Assembly (NCBI GenBank): GCA_029465975.1
Contig: CM055753.1
Coordinates: 5,072,633 to 5,136,632, forward strand
From: Dallia pectoralis
Lineage: Eukaryota > Chordata > Actinopteri > Esociformes > Umbridae
Reading direction: 5' to 3'
DNA length: 64,000 nt
Under the pieces are notes generated by a model. The model saw only the letters and a program-made list of their open reading frames with translations, made no database searches and was not told the DNA's origin. This document shows, in pieces, positions 1-12,881 of this stretch; the stretch's first letter is position 1, and every line of letters begins with the position of its first letter. A program made the translations under genes and the position numbers.

Positions 1-161
1 AACTCGAGCGCGAGTATGCGGCCAATAAATTCATAACGAAGGATAAACGAAGGAGGATATCGGCCCAGACGAACCTGTCCGAGCGACAGGTCACGATCTG
101 GTTTCAGAACAGACGCGTGAAGGAAAAAAAGGTTGTCACTAAAGTGAAGAGCATCAGCTAG
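1..161 (+). CDS. hoxa13: hoxa13, 3' end of the homeobox exon (partial)
   Basis: Only the last 52 codons and the TAG stop are in the window. The reading frame starts at base 3. The visible residues run from about homeodomain position 16 (LEREYAANKF) through recognition helix 3 (TIWFQNRRVKEKK) and end in a short tail, TKVKSIS. The helix-3 sequence with V at position 53 (RRVKEKK) and the YAANKFITKDKRRRIS stretch are typical of group-13 (Abd-B type) Hox proteins, and the position 5' of hoxa11 identifies it as hoxa13. The protein is a nuclear DNA-binding factor that patterns the distal limb/fin and hindgut. The hexapeptide-less N-terminus and exon 1 lie upstream of the window. Paralogue group 13 is certain; the choice of HoxA rests on the neighbours. 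Confidence 0.96.
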   Translation, partial: LEREYAANKFITKDKRRRISAQTNLSERQVTIWFQNRRVKEKKVVTKVKSIS

Positions 162-1260
162 TTCTGACCGTCAATAAGAAATTTGCAAACACACACTCAA
201 TATTGTCTTTAAGATATTAGGTTGGAACAATAGACTCGTTATTTACCAAACAAAATGCATTTTTGTTCCGGGACCCTTTTGGAGCCAAAGTGCATTAAAC
301 CTCTGGACTTTTCATTTTTCCTCCATGGTGTAAAACACTGTTCGAGTTGTAGAAAAAAGCGAGGAGACGGGCGTGTAATCTCTGCGACTGGCATGCAGTA
401 ACTTCAGGAAAACGGACACCCTTGAGAGGTGTGTGTATTTTAGCTTTTCATTTTATCTGCAAACGCCTGAAGCTAAAACACTTGGAAATCCAGAGGAAGT
501 AACGACTTCCTCTTTAGGATAATATTTCCCAGGTGAAATCGGTTTAATTTCTCCTGTAACACTCCGATCATCACGCGCATCTTTATTTAACATGTATGTT
601 TTCGGTTACCATGCTCATTCATATCGGATCCATAATGCAATTCTGCGAGTAATGCATTAATAATGGTTTGGGAAATGTGTGCCCCTGTGTAACATAGCTT
701 TTATATTGTGTGTATTCATATGGTTGTGTATAAATGTAAACTGACAATTATACTATTTCAAGTCTATCTATGTGTCTGTAAAATATGCATTTTTTAAGGT
801 TGACAGGAAACTCCGTGCCAATAAATGATGGATTATGGGCATTGTTGATATTAAGTCGTATGACCTCTGCTTTTAACATCCGTTCAAAACATTACAGATA
901 CATTTTTTCGTTTCTGTTATGACATTTTAATGTCAATTGGGCACGTCCACATTATTCAAACACTTAAAGATCAGTCATAATCTTTTTTTTAATTCGGTAA
1001 CAGTGTAACATGCTTAAATTGTAATGTAGGCCTGTTTACAGAGAAGTGACGTCAGAAACATGTATTTATTTTATTATTTAATGATTTAGATCGTCGCTAT
1101 AGATATACTTTGTAAACTGTTTTTCCTCAATTTTTACGTTGTCCATGTCTCAAGTCGCCAGGCTCTGATAACGAAGTGACAGAATCTTTCTATTGAGTGA
1201 ATCGAAAATGTCTCACTCTGGTGAAAGATCAAATAAAGGAAGTGTTAAGTATCTGATGTA
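162..1260 (+). other. hoxa13: hoxa13 3'UTR and downstream flank
   Basis: AT-rich sequence following the hoxa13 stop with no open frame of note. Poly(A) signals AATAAA are at 820-825 and 1232-1237. The 3'UTR probably ends about 20 bases after one of these. Which is used cannot be told from sequence. Confidence 0.6.
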
Positions 1261-3047
1261 TTTTAAAGCCGAGATCGCCATCTAGTGACTGAGTTCTCTA
1301 ACACCATTGTGGTCTGTAGTAGACATTAGTTATCTGGCAGGTAAATATGCCTATACCCTAATAGCAATGCCTAAACACATGGTGTTTACTCCTAATACTA
1401 CTGTCATTATTGATAGTACTACTTTGTTTACTATACTAGGCCAAAATAGGCCTAACAAAAATGTAAATAAGTAGCCTAAATTCTTCTCTACTACTTTTTT
1501 AACTACTGCTTATAGCCTAGAGTCTATGTATATATTCTACATTTGTAAACATTTAGAAACAATACCTGTACACATTTCTGTCCGACATTTTGCTATTTCT
1601 TTAACATAATAATTACTGCTACGCTCTGTTCGGTTAATTTCGACAATTCTGATTATTTTACAAGCTCTTAGTATATTTCCTAAGATCTTCCATAGGCAAA
1701 GAATAATAACTGTGATGAGTAATTTGTATTATATAAGCTTTTCCACTCATAATTCCTTTAAACGCTCATGTCATAATAATCCTAATATAAAAATTACGTT
1801 AGATTACCTAAAAATAAATCGCAAATTAAGAGAACGTTAAATATGTTGAAATGTTTTCATGTACAAAACATTTAGTTACATTGTTTAAATAATCTGACTT
1901 GTTAGTGGCGATTGTGACTAATAAGTATCCTACTATATAATACAACCTAGACATTCTAGACATTTTAATGATCTTTTAAATAATACCGCATATTTGTTTT
2001 CTAATACTACCGCAGCATTGTTGCTCTTTGTTTCGGTGTTTAATATTTTCTTTATATATTTTTTTATCAAAATAGCATTCCTCATGTACGGCATATTCTG
2101 TTGTGTTGTATCAGAGCATGCGTCGTGGATTTATATCTGATGATAACAACAATACCAACAATGTCAAAACAAAATGAGATATTATTTGTACAGGATTTCA
2201 TAAGGTTTAAGAATCTATTTCCTCTCATTTTTTTTTAAAGTAGGAAGTATTCCGCTCTCCTATATAGTAATATACAACATGCATTTGAGACATTACACAT
2301 CAGTGATACAACACGTGTGTGTGTGTGTGTGTGTTTGTTTGTCTGTCTCGGTGCTAGAGCTCTGGATGTTACACCGACGTAGCCTACATTATAGTTCGAC
2401 AGGCAGCCCAGATATCTATATTCTTTAACTTTAAAATAGTGTGACAGGACTTGATTGTGCATCAGATGTACATCTGTATTGTTAGATCTAAGACGACGGC
2501 CTTTTGATTCAGCCCTTGAGATTTAGTACAGCTTTAGTATACTTATAACATCGCCATTCAGTAGTGGTTGAACACATCATTCTGTTGGATTTTCGTGTCT
2601 TTTTTATACAGGACAGGGAGGAAATGTATGATGAAATGGTATAGATGTAATGTTACGTGGGAGTGTGTGATGCGAAGACAGCGCTTTAGACAAATAATTA
2701 CATTCTGATTTGCACCTGCATTTACAAAATGCACTGTCTATTTACAAAACTCAATAACATATCTGATTTCTTTTTTAGTCGTATCGTTTTTTGTTCTGCA
2801 TAAGTGACATCATATCCGTTTAGTCTCAGACTCACAGTGCTTTGGACTATCGTTAAGATCCAAATAGTCCAATTACAAGAAACGATGCAAGACGTAGAAC
2901 TAGCAAAGCGCTAAAATGTAAATGACGATTACTAATATAAGTTTAGCACTTAAAGACATGTAGCAATGACTTGCAATGTTGTATGATGCAAACAGCTCTA
3001 TATTATTATTATCTCCTCCAATAAATAATTCTAAGCAAGTACAAATG
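1261..3047. other. hoxa13-hoxa11 spacer, first part: no gene seen
   Basis: Very AT-rich non-coding DNA. The only distinct structure is a short (GT)n tract at 2315-2334. I see no coding potential, RNA gene or obvious GC-richer conserved block. Confidence 0.6.
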
Positions 3048-4254
3048 TACACTGCCGTTAAAAAGGTTAGTATATTTTAGAAATATCATCGTTTTTAAAA
3101 TAGTACATTTTTGTCCAGTAAAATAACATAACATTGTTTAGAAATTCCTACTGTTGATGTAAACGGCAGATTTTTTTATCAGTGTATATTTATATATATA
3201 TATGTGTATAGATTCTCTTTATCAGCAACCACCTGTCATGTGTTGAAATGTTTTCTAATCCTAGTTCATTATTTAAAAAAGCTAACTGATCACTATAGAA
3301 AACCTCTTTGCTATTATGTTAGCACAATTGAGAAGACAATACAGCTGTAGTTCTGAAAAGGGAAACAATACAACTGTCCTTCTTAACATCAGCAATTTGA
3401 GTTTGATTACAGGCTCAAAATGGCCATAAATAAATAACTTTCTTTGAGTTTATGAGTCTAAACATCTAAATATTAAGATGAGCAAAAGAATACTGGACAG
3501 AGGAGCTTTCAAATTGTGTTATGGACAGCCAACTCTTAGTTCGAGGTGTGTGAATCACAAAGAACAACATTAGTGAGAAGCAGACCAAATAAAAAGAGTG
3601 CTTGACGCCACCTGTCAAGCCTGGTGGAGGCAATGTAATGGTCGGCGTGTGCTTTGGTTTTGGTATGGTGGGACACTTTTACATAGTAAAAGGGATTATG
3701 AAGAAGAAACTCCATCACTCTATTTTGCTATTTTGTGGACAGTGCTTGATTGGAGGCATTTCCATCTTACAATAGGACGATGACCCAAAGTCCACCTCCA
3801 AACTATGCAAGAACTTTTTAGGGAAGAAGCAGTCAGCTGGTATTTTGGCTACAATAGAGTGGCAAACACATTCCCCAGATTTTGAGCTGTTCTGTGAGCA
3901 GCTTTACCGTATGGCATAGGTAATAAGTGCCCATCAGTTTATGTGAAGTAGGCTACTTTATGATGAAGCATGGGGTAAAAGTTCTTCAGATACCAGAACA
4001 AATTAACAAGAAGAATGCCAAAAGTCTACAAGGCTGTATTTGATGCAAATGGAGGACTCTTTAAACAATAAAAAAATATAATATTGATAAATTATTGACA
4101 AAATGTTTATTTAAAGTAATAGTTCTAATTGCTCACTTTTTGAATGACTATATTTCCCATTGGGTTTGATACATATGTTATTCAGACTAATTTAATGTAT
4201 GTTGTCATGGATAACAATGACATAGGTGACCCCAAAATGTTCAACAGCAGTGTA
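3048..4254 (+). mobile_element. Decayed Tc1/mariner-type DNA transposon
   Basis: The left end reads TACACTGCCGTTAAAAAGG and the right end reads GACCCCAAAATGTTCAACAGC followed by AGTGTA. As reverse complements these are recognisable terminal inverted repeats of a Tc1-like fish element, bordered by TA dinucleotides at 3048-3049 and 4253-4254, as expected for TA target duplication. Interior sequence such as ACGGCAGATTTTTTT, TTATCAGCAACCA and GATTACAGGCTCAAAATGG matches, from memory, the 5' non-coding part of a Tc1 family widespread in salmonids. Family members are about 1.6 kb, so this 1.2 kb copy has lost internal sequence. It is non-autonomous and old. Confidence 0.88.
3420..4068 (+). pseudogene. 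Tc1-like transposase remnant
   Basis: Begins at an ATG (MAINK then stop), directly after the usual pre-start sequence of this family. Most of the helix-turn-helix DNA-binding region and the first catalytic D are missing. C-terminal fragments remain recognisable across several frames: GGGNVMV (about 3625-3645), DDDPKSTSKLCKNFLGKK (3777-3830; this carries the second catalytic Asp of the DD34E triad), QSAGILATIEW (to about 3862), SPDF, and a final stretch matching the usual VIDANGG end. Multiple stops and frame breaks mean no functional transposase. The family cuts and pastes DNA at TA sites. Confidence 0.85.
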
Positions 4255-7200
4255 GGTTAATTAATAAAAATATTGCCAAAAGAAACCCTGTGGTCACTGG
4301 ATGAATATAAACACATACTTGACAGACACATAGTACAAACATTTTTGTATAGAAAATGTCTCACACAATTCTGTATGGAATAAGTTTGGCAACAAATTTC
4401 AATTTAATTTTAGGTTTGGTTGTTTGGGTTTAGGTTATATTGTAATGTGTGTATAGTGTGAAGCAAAGTCAAATGATAACCCATACAAAATGCATAACAT
4501 AACATACCTAAATAACATACCTAGATAATTTATGTTTTCATCCTCTAAGTGTGTTCTGTTCATACATCTAATATTGATTCAGTTCCTGCAAGAGAGCGAG
4601 AGAGTGACATGGGTGACAGAAAAACTCCACCTGACTTTATGGTATTTTGCCATTTATTCTGAATCAGTGAGCTATGACCTACAGTGGTAAATGGCAGACC
4701 ACACGTTACTATATTTACAAAATGTATTATAATTATTTTATGGATTTAAAATTTGGTTTCACGATGCCAACTTAAAAACATTATAGATTTTATTTTCATA
4801 CTCTGCAAATCAATATCATATAAACTATAGTTACGGTAATAAAACATGCTTTCAATTTCAAAAAGAGTTAACCTTAAGATAGCTAGTGCACTCTGAGAAA
4901 CAAGGTTCCAAATGTGTTATTGTGCTGTCTAGCTACAACGTTCATAGTTCCGGGGAAAAAAAAAATTTTGGTTCCAGTAGAAACTCATTGGTTCCTGGTA
5001 AAAACATTTTAGGTTCCATAGACGCCTTTGGTCCACAGAGGCCTAGCTTAATAGGCTGTTCAAGAAGTTTAATGGGGCAAAATTCATATATTCATATATC
5101 CAAAGTACTTACTGATATATAACTTAACTAATAGCCTACAACTAAGATTATGCAATAGCCTACATCCCAGTTTCTCTTTCAGATCAATTGAAGCAATAGT
5201 CTAGTGTTTCTTCATTTGAAAGCATTGTCTGCATCCTTGTGGCCAACATGGTTCTGTTGTAAACACACGTGAACGCGCACGAAATCTGGGAGAGATTCAA
5301 ACTGTGGTTGGAGGAAAAACAGAGCAGAACAGAACTGGATTCCATATCCGGCATGGCTCACCGCTCCATTGTTGTAGTTTTGCTGCCACCAAAAGGCAAA
5401 GCAATGTATGACAGTTGGAATCTACAGACCAATTGAATTTGGCGTTCGTTCTCTGTTACGTAAAAAATATTATACATGTTGAGTTCCATATAGTTTTTTT
5501 CTGTCTTGCTGATTCGCTCTTCATGGCAAATAGGCAAAGTCAATAAAGTATATTATCGTCTGTTGTCTACATCATTATTTTACTCTAGATCTTCCTCATG
5601 TCACAATTTTGCATTGATTATCTGCACAAAAAGTGTACATTTTAATATATGTTCACAATGGGTCCTATAATTCTGTATTTTGCGTGGGAGATTGGATCTA
5701 GCATTCAACAGCTGTTGAATTTCAAGACAAGGCCCGTCTCTTTACTATACATGTCGCAAACGCTTAGTGCAATGCCGTACCCCAACAGAACTTCAAATTT
5801 AAGTGTGATTCACTACAATGTTTGTGAAACGAAAATCTAATGTAAAAATCTAAATAATAATAATTTAAAACACTCATCCCAAAACACAATTAAACTATGA
5901 ATGTTATATCAGTTCTTGCAATAGTTTGATTTTACATTTCTCCAGCCCTGTCCTTTATTATTTTACCGTAATGAGAATGTAGGGGAAGTCTATGGTATTT
6001 ACAGCTAATTATGTGTTTAATGTGAGGATATGAGCCCTATATGAGGCATATTGTATTAACCATTTTTTATCACCTACTTGAAGCACATTTTGGGCCCCTC
6101 TATCGCACGCGAAAGCTATGAGTAAATACCGGTGCTAATCCTGCTTTTTACTTTGACCTTCACTGTCTGCCAGGTAATGGACACTGGCGAGGGTTGTAAG
6201 AACAGGGTTTTCCAAATGCTTATAACCCGAACAGCGCCTGCTGTTTTTCCTAAAAGTGCATGCTGTTATTTCCTAAAAGACCATACCCAGGACAAATTTG
6301 GGACTGACCGTTTTAAAAACGATGTAGCAGAGGGCCTTGAACCAGAGTAGTATATGTGTAACATGCCTCAGGCTGCTCATTCGTGCTCCGGTATTGTGGC
6401 CGTATTTTCTTTGCCCTTCAAATTAAGTTGGTCTGTTCTGAACGTCCAAGAAAAATTCACCAAATTGAGCCGTTTCCAACATTAATAATTGGGTAAATAT
6501 TGCATGTGTTTTCAGGAATCACATCCTGTTTTAGCCAGCTACACACGCTATGTTAGTTATGTGAATTATATGCTATTTTGTTCCAATTTGCTTAATGGGC
6601 TACTTTGCTTAATGGCGGAATGTCTTTAGTAGTGCTAAACGGCGCAAAACAACATATAGGCCTACCTACCAAGTAAATATGAAAAATATTAAATGAAATG
6701 CATTAAGCGTGAAATACTAAACAAATAAATATAGATTTAATAGATTCATTAATTATTTTGAAACATTTAGAATACTCTTTATAGCCTCATCATTTGTCTA
6801 TAAAACTCGAGGTAAAGGGTAGATAGATAGACCGGTTTGCTATAGAATTTCTTTTTTATTTGTATTTTCCGATCTTTAAAATATTACAATCAAATTCTAC
6901 ACCTAATGAAATTATATTCTTGTTTATTCGCTTATTTATATGACTCTGTATTTTATTAAAATGTTATGAAATCTCGCAGTAGTACTAACAAACATGTCTA
7001 CATTCTGCATTGTTCTTTTTTGTGATATTGAAAGTAGGCTACAGATCTTATTATTGTAACTAAATACGTTATTTTGTTTTTATCATTTTTTGTTCAAAAA
7101 CTCTTCATTCAAAAATACACATGAAATAGTTAGGCTATATATGGTTGAATCACATGAGTTGGCTATCAAACATTTTAATTACACTAGAGCAATAGACCCC

Positions 7201-7590
7201 GCGGTATACGAGAATAATCAAGTTCAAACGCTTGAGATGCTTGCGTCAACAAAACCTATAGGCAAAGACAACTGAAAATAGATTATGCGCGCGTCTACGT
7301 TACCCAATTGGCACAATGTGACACACATAGCCTACGGCTAATCAATCGTGTAAATATCCCATTTTTTCACAGTTTAATATGCTATGGGACGGTACCCATT
7401 GCAACATTATTAACATAAACCATGGTCAACCGCAGCAATTTAAGAAATCTGGCTTTTCCATTGTGACAATTATAATCCATATTTCAAGACAAGGTCCGTC
7501 TCTTTCTTTTGGTTGCCCACTCTCCATGGCCAAAGTCTTACTCGTTTTGTGTGACTATGTCCTTCTGTCCCAGACATTTATATATAGACT
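4255..7590. other. hoxa13-hoxa11 spacer, second part: no gene seen
   Basis: AT-rich non-coding DNA. Open frames of 60-78 codons are scattered on both strands but none has Hox or other recognisable protein motifs. I see no repeat boundaries here. Confidence 0.55.
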
Positions 7591-7915
7591 ATAGGTCCGG
7601 CGAAAGGCACGTCCTTCCATTGACCGTGGGCTTGAATAGTGTTCCCACTAAAAGGCGCAGTTTTTTCCTTGTGTGGTCCCTTCTCCGTCCTTCTTTGGTA
7701 GTCATCGCCTCTCCCCACATTTCTGTCACCTGTGGATAAATCAACAGTTCTTTACAGAAAAAAGTATGTTTCGCCCGGCTGGTGTCTTCGTGTTTGTTCA
7801 ATCGGTTGATTGCATAGGTCATGGCGTTTTGCTCATGCCTCATATTATTATCTGTGTAGCAATAATCGCCTTCCTTGGCGCCATCTTCGCTTGCAGTCAC
7901 AGACTTGATAATGGC
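7591..7915. promoter_or_regulatory. Candidate conserved non-coding block, hoxa13-hoxa11 spacer
   Basis: A GC-richer island in AT-rich DNA, open on both strands (103 codons on - and 127 codons on +). The overlap of long open frames on both strands fits constrained non-coding DNA with few stops better than a protein. No promoter elements are clear. The role is inferred only from composition and position 4.4 kb upstream of hoxa11. Confidence 0.3.
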
Positions 7916-9039
7916 TTACTACTCAACAGCCGAAATTGGATTACATTCAAGTTCAATTCAATATTTTTCTTCAGAGCCGTGCATGTCGATGAAATCCAAA
8001 GTTCAAATCCTATTCTGTGTGAAAATGTATGTGGCAAATGGTATGGAAACGCATAGCAGTCTCAATAATACACGGATGTTTTGGTTGAGGCTGTGCGTAT
8101 TTGTAGGATAGGATGTAGGCCTATTTATTTAACAAAATACGCCTAAGCAAGATTAGAATAATGTTAATAAATATGACCCCCCAAACACTATAATTCATTA
8201 TGGAAGTTATACTGCGTGCGTAATCCTTTCTTAAGGGTTGGGGTTACGATGCATGTTGCTGTAACGTGAGAAAGTGTTGATAAGCTATGTTATGTACAGG
8301 CGTATTGATGGCATGTTAAATTGGAGTAACGTGTTCAGGTTTACTTGAAAAATGTGCATAGTCATTATAACAGCTTTTCCCCCTTTAAAAACGGTGAGGT
8401 TTTAGGTGCAAGGTCAGATTAAGTTGAAAGTCTTACGCCATTTTGTTTTTTACACTAGGCTAAACAAATACATGCACACAAAGTAAAATGGCACACAGTT
8501 ATTATTATAGTGTGCCAATATTCCTAAATCTTCAGGTATTTAAATAAAAAAAGAAATGTAGGACAATTTAGTCACATATTCCCAGTACAAAAGTGTAATT
8601 GTGTCATTGTCCAAAAAAACATTGGCCACGTGTGACATACAGTATCTTTCAAAGTGAATAACACCCAATACTCTACAATAGAATACATATTCACTTGGCT
8701 ATGTCAAATGAGTTAGTGTTTGGGTTTTAACCTTGTCACCTTTGGTGTCATCACTATATAGAGAACGTGTATAGGGAATTGAATAGTGTGTCGTACATAG
8801 AGGGCATCATTTCATGTAACAAATGAAACAATTACAACCCACGGGGCCTGGGGCATTTTACACGTTTTTGCATATATATATATTTTTCAAATGTGCTCCT
8901 CGTCCGTGTAAGCGTACCAGGCTCAACTGAAAACTACACCAAAATGCAGCTATTTCAAAGTCCTAGAATCAGTCCAATGTAGGTTGCGTGTATTTTTAGA
9001 CCCCACACATGCAGCCATCGATCCGTCTTGTAACCTTAA
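7916..9039. other. hoxa13-hoxa11 spacer, third part: no gene seen
   Basis: AT-rich. It contains one CACGTG (8627-8632) next to ATTGG (8621-8625) with only one base between, which does not follow the spacing seen at the Hox promoters. No gene or repeat recognised. Confidence 0.5.
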
Positions 9040-9870
9040 GCCACCTTCTCTTTTTCTTTCTCTCAACCCAGGAGCTGAAAATGAATTTGGAATCAGGAAA
9101 ACTTCATCCGGGGCATACTGTGCCTTTAAATGGCGTCTGTGGTCCCTACTGGGGCCTGCTTGGTCAGTGACCCTCTTCCTCCCCCGAACTTGAAGTCTAC
9201 CGCACAGACAAAGCGTGGGGGGCTATTACGCAGAGTCAGTCTTGTTTTTGGCCACCGAAGAAAACCCCCACGAACTAAACAGACATGACGCTGCATGCAT
9301 GGGTCAACATAAACGAAGAGTGTTATGAAGCGTCACCCTCGAGCATAAACCCTGTTTATATGAAATCTTAAAATGTAAACGTCTCACGTGCTTGATTCTG
9401 ACTTTAGCTAATGATTTCAAACGTCTGGGTTATTATTGACACATAGTTTACGCGTGCCACAGTTTTAACGGCTCCTGATTTCTTGGATAAGGGTAAGATA
9501 GAAGTGTAGCCTACCTGTCTGCGTTTAGGTTTATTCTAGATGTTCTATGTCTGGCTGGACTGCTTTGCTCCATGCGTCCGTGGAGGTGGCGACTTCCTAT
9601 CACGCCTGGTTAGCTTGATGGGGTCTGGCCGAGAAGGAAAAAATGCGCAGTAGACTAGTCAACTATGAGAGCTATAAAGAACTATTTTCTGTGCAGAACT
9701 GCCTTTGGTTTTCATGGATACCCTGTGCTCATTTACGGCCAAGAAGCTTCCCACACAGGACGTAGCATTTGTCTGGATTGAGGAAGAGGCGCTCCGCCTC
9801 CTGGTGTGGTCGCACAGACACTGGGTTTGTTTGTGTCCCTAAAATTATTTAAATGAGACTATTAACCTGA
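9040..9870. promoter_or_regulatory. GC-richer candidate enhancer region upstream of hoxa11
   Basis: Two GC-richer blocks, about 9050-9260 and 9540-9860, are separated by AT-rich sequence that holds a TCACGTG (CACGTG at 9385-9390). The second block includes ATTTACGGCC and a small inverted repeat, GAGGCGCTCCGCCTC, near 9787. Composition and position suggest conserved regulatory DNA of the hoxa13-hoxa11 interval. Alignment to another fish or to human is needed to confirm conservation. Confidence 0.35.
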
Positions 9871-12018
9871 CGACGCTCGAACGGATAATCTGGAGTATTG
9901 TAACAACTGAGCTCACACTCATTGTAGGATTTTGCTAATAGCCTACATGTTGCTTTCTTGGTCATTTATGTTTTCAGCAGTACACATGTGTCATGTGGGA
10001 GAGACATGAAGCTCTTTGTAAGTGGATTAAAGTAAAGCGCCGCAGGACCATGGTGTAGTCCCCACGGTCCTAATCCGTCCTCGGTTCGGTTGTTCATGGA
10101 ACATTAATTAGATTCCACCGGCTGACAACACACACACAACACACCGACTGTGGTCCTATGGCTGTGCTTTAAAAGTTAACCCATTCAAGGAGACCTTATT
10201 TCTCTTATAGCCAATAATATATTACTATAATAGGCGTATTGTGGTTGTAACGACAATCAAATGTAGTCCTTTGAAAATGTAAGACAATTATGCAAAGGCT
10301 TTGTTTATTTCCAAACAACAATTGACTTGTACAAGGTTAATCGGTTGTTTATAACCCATAGCTGGTATAGGCCTACTCGGTTGTTCGAGAGGTGAAATGG
10401 GTATTTTACGTAATTCAAGACATAGCTGTGGCCTTTTTCATGTTGAAGCATTAACCTTTTTTGAATTGCGTTTTGCCTTTGATTAGATTGTCTATACATC
10501 ACATGTGCTAACAAGGAAGTGGGTATTGTCTAAAAATATTATTAAGAATAATGATGGTTTAAATGTTTAGACTTTACTCAGGAAATTGTGTTTAGAGGAG
10601 ACATCTGGTGAAGTAAAAATCTAAATTGATTTAACATCAATATTTTTTTCTAAAAAATGCTTTAGTTGCACTGGGTTGACGTTTTTACCACTGTGTTCAA
10701 CGCTGTGGTATATTCTCTAGACTGGTTTCTGTAAAACAGAATTTTATTTTACAATGTCATTTAGATCAACGTTAATATTTTTTCTTTGTTTTTCCATCTA
10801 GAAATATTTCACAACTTTGACTTTTGTGATTGTTGCTGAATCAAAATATTGTCACGTTTGTCACTTCAATAACGTTATTACTATCATATAGGCCAAGCAG
10901 TTTTTCATACGTAAAATAATTCAAGTTTGAATCAAACGAAATACGTAGAAGACGTCTAATTGTGTGAAACCAGACTAGCATATGATTAAAATGTCAATAT
11001 CCAATTAATGTTGGTCTATCTCGGCATGGGCTATTTCAAATAGTGAGCCTACTACCCAGAATCAACGAATGCGCCTTATCTTTTATATACTTCCTGCGCA
11101 GCCTACAAACTATATGAAGTATTGATGTATTGATCGTGTGGCTCCTCAGTTATTGTTGTCGTAAACAAAATTGTGGGATATTGACACAAAGCGCGGCCTC
11201 TATTTACTTGGCAAAGGTATTTGATCGATCAAGTATTCTATCGAGGTTGACATGTGCAAGTGTTGTCTGCTTGTTTCTTGGCCTCAAATATCTGCTTATT
11301 GCTCACACCTAACTTCGTCCAAAACATTTCAATAGAGTAGGCCCTCTATTGAGCTGGATTTTGTAGACCAGCACTTTTAGTCTGTGTCCGCAAACCGGCA
11401 CATGGTTACTTGTGCATGACCCTGACAAATGTGGCCTCGAATCGCTAAACGATGTAAAGTGTGAGCACTGTCAAATGTCAAACATAGCATGGAATAATAT
11501 GGTTTCGTTCCATTTGAGACAATTTCATAGCATATTGACTATAGAAGCCTATTTTGATTGAAATGCTGCTCCTTTAATCAAGTCTGGGGGATATAGATAG
11601 GAATGTGTGTTGGCACCAATCCGATGCGTAATGTTCCCCAAAACACGATCAACCGTTAGGAATATCATAACGGTTACTCAATGATGGTTTCAACGAATAG
11701 ACTATGGCTCGCCCCAGATTAAATTTCAAAATGCGCATATCTATGAAATTGATATTGAGTCAGATTAATCCTGATAGCAGTATCACTCTCCTACATTTTA
11801 ACAACCAACGCAATTATATTTTTTCCTCTGACTTGCTGCATGCAAGTGAATTCATTTTAGACCGACATGGCGATAAACCACCAATGTCAAGCATCAGGAC
11901 AACCAGCAGTATAGTATGTCTCTTACTCACACATTCATTCATGGAATAACTCCTCATTGTTGCGCACACCCACTAGCGCGTAAATTCACGTACACTCATG
12001 TCTCGTAACGCACATATG
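9871..12018. other. hoxa13-hoxa11 spacer, last part: no gene seen
   Basis: AT-rich non-coding DNA leading to the hoxa11 promoter. Short open frames only. No repeat or RNA gene recognised. Confidence 0.5.
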
Positions 12019-12241
12019 CACACACACACACACACACACACGGGAAAACTGTCAATTTCTGCCGCTGGTCACGTGACCCACGTCTTCGCGGAATGGATGG
12101 AGATGGCTCTCCACGTCAGCCTACGTCCTAAATATTTCTGCCTTGCGGACCTGCTTCAAAGAGGCACGAGCCACCGCGCTCTAGAGCCATGTTAAGGGCG
12201 GCTATAGAAGCCAGACTCAAATAGAGTGGCTGAGTAAAGGA
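12019..12241 (+). promoter_or_regulatory. hoxa11: hoxa11 proximal promoter / 5'UTR
   Basis: A (CA)n tract (12019-12041) is followed by a palindromic E-box GTCACGTGAC (12068-12077), a GC-richer stretch, and AAATATTT near 12131. The E-box is 172 bp upstream of the start codon. No CCAAT box at the 10-11 bp spacing used by other genes of the cluster is visible here. Confidence 0.5.
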
Positions 12242-12881
12242 ATGATGGATTTTGACGAGCGGGGCCCCGTCGGTTCGAACATGTATTTGCCCAGTTGCAC
12301 CTACTATGTCTCCGCGGGGGCAGACTTTTCTGGTCTACCCTCGTTTTTGTCCCAGAACCCGTCTACACGCCCCATGACTTACTCGTACTCCTCTAACCTG
12401 CCGCAAGTCCAGCCGGTGAGAGAGGTAACGTTCAGGGACTATGCAATTGACGCGTCCGGTAAATGGGCACATCGAGGGAACCTGCCCCAGTGCTACCCGA
12501 CCACAGAGGATATGGTGCATCGGGACTGTCTGTCCTCGCAGCCCACCATGGGGGAGATGTTTGCCAAAAACAATCCTGCCGCCGCTGCTGCGTACCATCA
12601 CCACTCCGGCGCGGGTTCTGCTGCGTCGAATTTATACGGAAACGTTAGCAGAAATGGGGTTCTGCCTCAAGCGTTCGACCAGTTTTTCGAGACGGCGTAC
12701 GGTAACGTATTGGAAACTCCGTCGTCCAACGACTACTCAGGAGGAAAAAACACCAACAAGCAGACAAACTCCGTGGCAGAGGACGCGCTGCCGTGCCGGG
12801 ACACAGAGGCGAAGGAGCCGCGGGAGGAGACCAGCAGTCCGGGGTCCTCTTCCGGCAACAATGCGGACAAATCGAGCAGCA
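12242..12881 (+). CDS. hoxa11: hoxa11, coding exon 1
   Basis: Encodes residues 1-213 plus the first base of codon 214. The start is MMDFDERGP; the second ATG (12245) gives the classical MDFDER start, so either may be used. Group-11 signature sequences follow in order: SNMYLPSCTYYVS, then the YSYSSNLPQVQPVREVTFRDY block (about residues 40-63), and GVLPQAFDQFFETAYG near residues 139-155. The end is acidic and Ser-rich. An Ala run and HHH occur near residue 120. The exon ends ...AGCAGCA|GTACGT, a fair 5' splice site; phase 1 joins cleanly to exon 2 to give SSSGQRTRKKR. The total predicted protein is 290 aa, usual for teleost Hoxa11. It acts as a nuclear transcription factor in fin/limb zeugopod and urogenital patterning. 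Its nearest coding neighbours are hoxa13 upstream and hoxa10 downstream. Confidence 0.97.

Noticed and set aside
7589..8056. Overlapping open frames of 103 codons (-) and 127 codons (+)
   Set aside because: No recognisable domain, overlapping on both strands, no splice or promoter context. More likely low-stop conserved non-coding DNA or chance.
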